Assembly: GCA_003503995.1 (NCBI GenBank)
Contig: DOCA01000202.1
Span: forward strand, 1 to 6,635
DNA: 6,635 bases
Origin: Holosporales bacterium
GTDB lineage: Bacteria > Pseudomonadota > Alphaproteobacteria > Caedimonadales > UBA9215
Reading direction: 5' to 3'
Part shown: positions 6,437-6,635 of the stretch, piece after piece
How the letters are laid out: each line of letters begins with the position of its first letter
Position numbering within the stretch: the stretch's first letter is position 1
Position numbers and translations under genes: made by a program
Notes under the pieces: generated by a model
The model's input: the letters and a program-made list of their open reading frames with translations, nothing else
What the model was told of the DNA's origin: nothing
Databases searched by the model: none

Positions 6437-6463
6437 ATATACTTTTTTAAAAATAGAGTATAT
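6437..6463. promoter_or_regulatory. AT-rich inverted repeat upstream of katG, operator or promoter candidate
   Basis: ATATACT (6437-6443) is the exact reverse complement of AGTATAT (6457-6463). The 13 bases between contain TTTTTAAAAA, itself palindromic. TACTC/GAGTA (6431-6435 and 6456-6460) form an overlapping second dyad. On the minus strand TATACT (6458-6463) is a near-consensus -10 box, but no good -35 lies 16-18 bases before it. The dyad sits about 100 bases upstream of katG, where a peroxide- or iron-responsive regulator could bind. It matches no Fur, PerR or OxyR consensus that I can assert. Confidence 0.3.
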
Positions 6464-6479
6464 ACAATATTTTTATGAA

Positions 6480-6573
6480 GGCCCATTCATACTTGAGGGG
6501 CATCATTTAAATTTGTGGGTTGCTCTTTGTAACCCCCTTCTTCCGTATCATTAAAATTGACGCTAATGCCACT
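6480..6573. repeat. katG-flanking direct repeat, copy B (upstream of katG)
   Basis: This is the partner of 4085-4172, in the same orientation, 94 bp long here because of a few short extra bases. Weaker similarity continues a little beyond the katG-side end into an AT-rich TATATA stretch in both copies. On the minus strand one frame stays open from about 6591 and ends at TGA 6487-6489, containing SGISVNFNDTEEGGYKEQ; it starts right after a stop and has no start codon with a ribosome-binding site. The rest of the 294-bp region upstream of katG holds the leader hairpin and the AT-rich dyad; I see no convincing gene in it. Confidence 0.65.
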
Positions 6574-6635
6574 CTGTCCTATATATCTTTGCTATTTCTT
6601 CATCTTGAATATAGTCGGATAAGAGAAAGACATTT

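Noticed and set aside
6517..6535. GGGTT/AACCC short hairpin in repeat copy B as a terminator
   Set aside because: Only five pairs, no T-run on either strand, and the paired bases are not kept in copy A.
6563..6635. Minus-strand frame open from the right edge, ending NVFLLSDYIQDEEIAKIYRT plus EWH at a TAG (6563-6565); possible 3' end of an upstream gene
   Set aside because: Only 23 codons are visible, no family is recognisable, and a frame of this length is expected by chance. It slightly overlaps repeat copy B, which has no intact reading frame shared with copy A.
1..6635. Mobile element, CRISPR array, tRNA or rRNA
   Set aside because: No transposase or integrase frame, no short regularly spaced repeats, and no cloverleaf or rRNA-like sequence was seen on either strand.

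Overview
The window is AT-rich (about 40% G+C by eye) and gene-dense. It looks like a chromosomal segment of a Gram-negative bacterium, most likely an alphaproteobacterium, possibly a low-GC, host-associated type. SecF, NhaA and bifunctional KatG are widespread. The YeeZ-like SDR protein and the small thioredoxin-fold protein next to it both resemble alphaproteobacterial families as I remember them. The taxonomic placement is inference; no marker gene fixes it.

Layout. At the left edge, on the plus strand, is the 3' end of a CPD photolyase gene (2-304). It stops at an in-frame TAG where relatives have a conserved Trp. The same frame then continues without further damage to a TAA at 422-424, so this looks like a fresh nonsense mutation or a readthrough codon. 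Converging on it from the right are five minus-strand genes, in transcription order: katG (6341-4182), a membrane-anchored thioredoxin-fold protein (4026-3448), an atypical SDR/epimerase-like protein (3461-2625, overlapping its predecessor by 14 bp), nhaA (2594-1416) and secF (1341-421). The last four are closely spaced and may form one operon. secF and the original photolyase frame share the palindrome TTAA as their stop codons.

Non-coding parts. katG is flanked by two imperfect direct repeats of about 90 bp (4085-4172 and 6480-6573). Its 294-bp upstream region also holds an AT-rich inverted repeat and a strong leader hairpin whose 3' arm could alternatively pair with the katG Shine-Dalgarno sequence. 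A 14-bp perfect palindrome lies between nhaA and secF. Two interlaced inverted repeats lie just beyond the photolyase TAG.

Functional picture. The genes serve envelope and stress functions: peroxide detoxification (KatG), Na+/H+ exchange (NhaA), Sec protein export (SecF), UV repair (damaged photolyase) and two poorly characterised proteins. I see no mobile element, CRISPR array, tRNA or rRNA. I found no convincing new multi-gene system. The items most worth a second look are the photolyase TAG, the repeats flanking katG and the possible translational switch in the katG leader.
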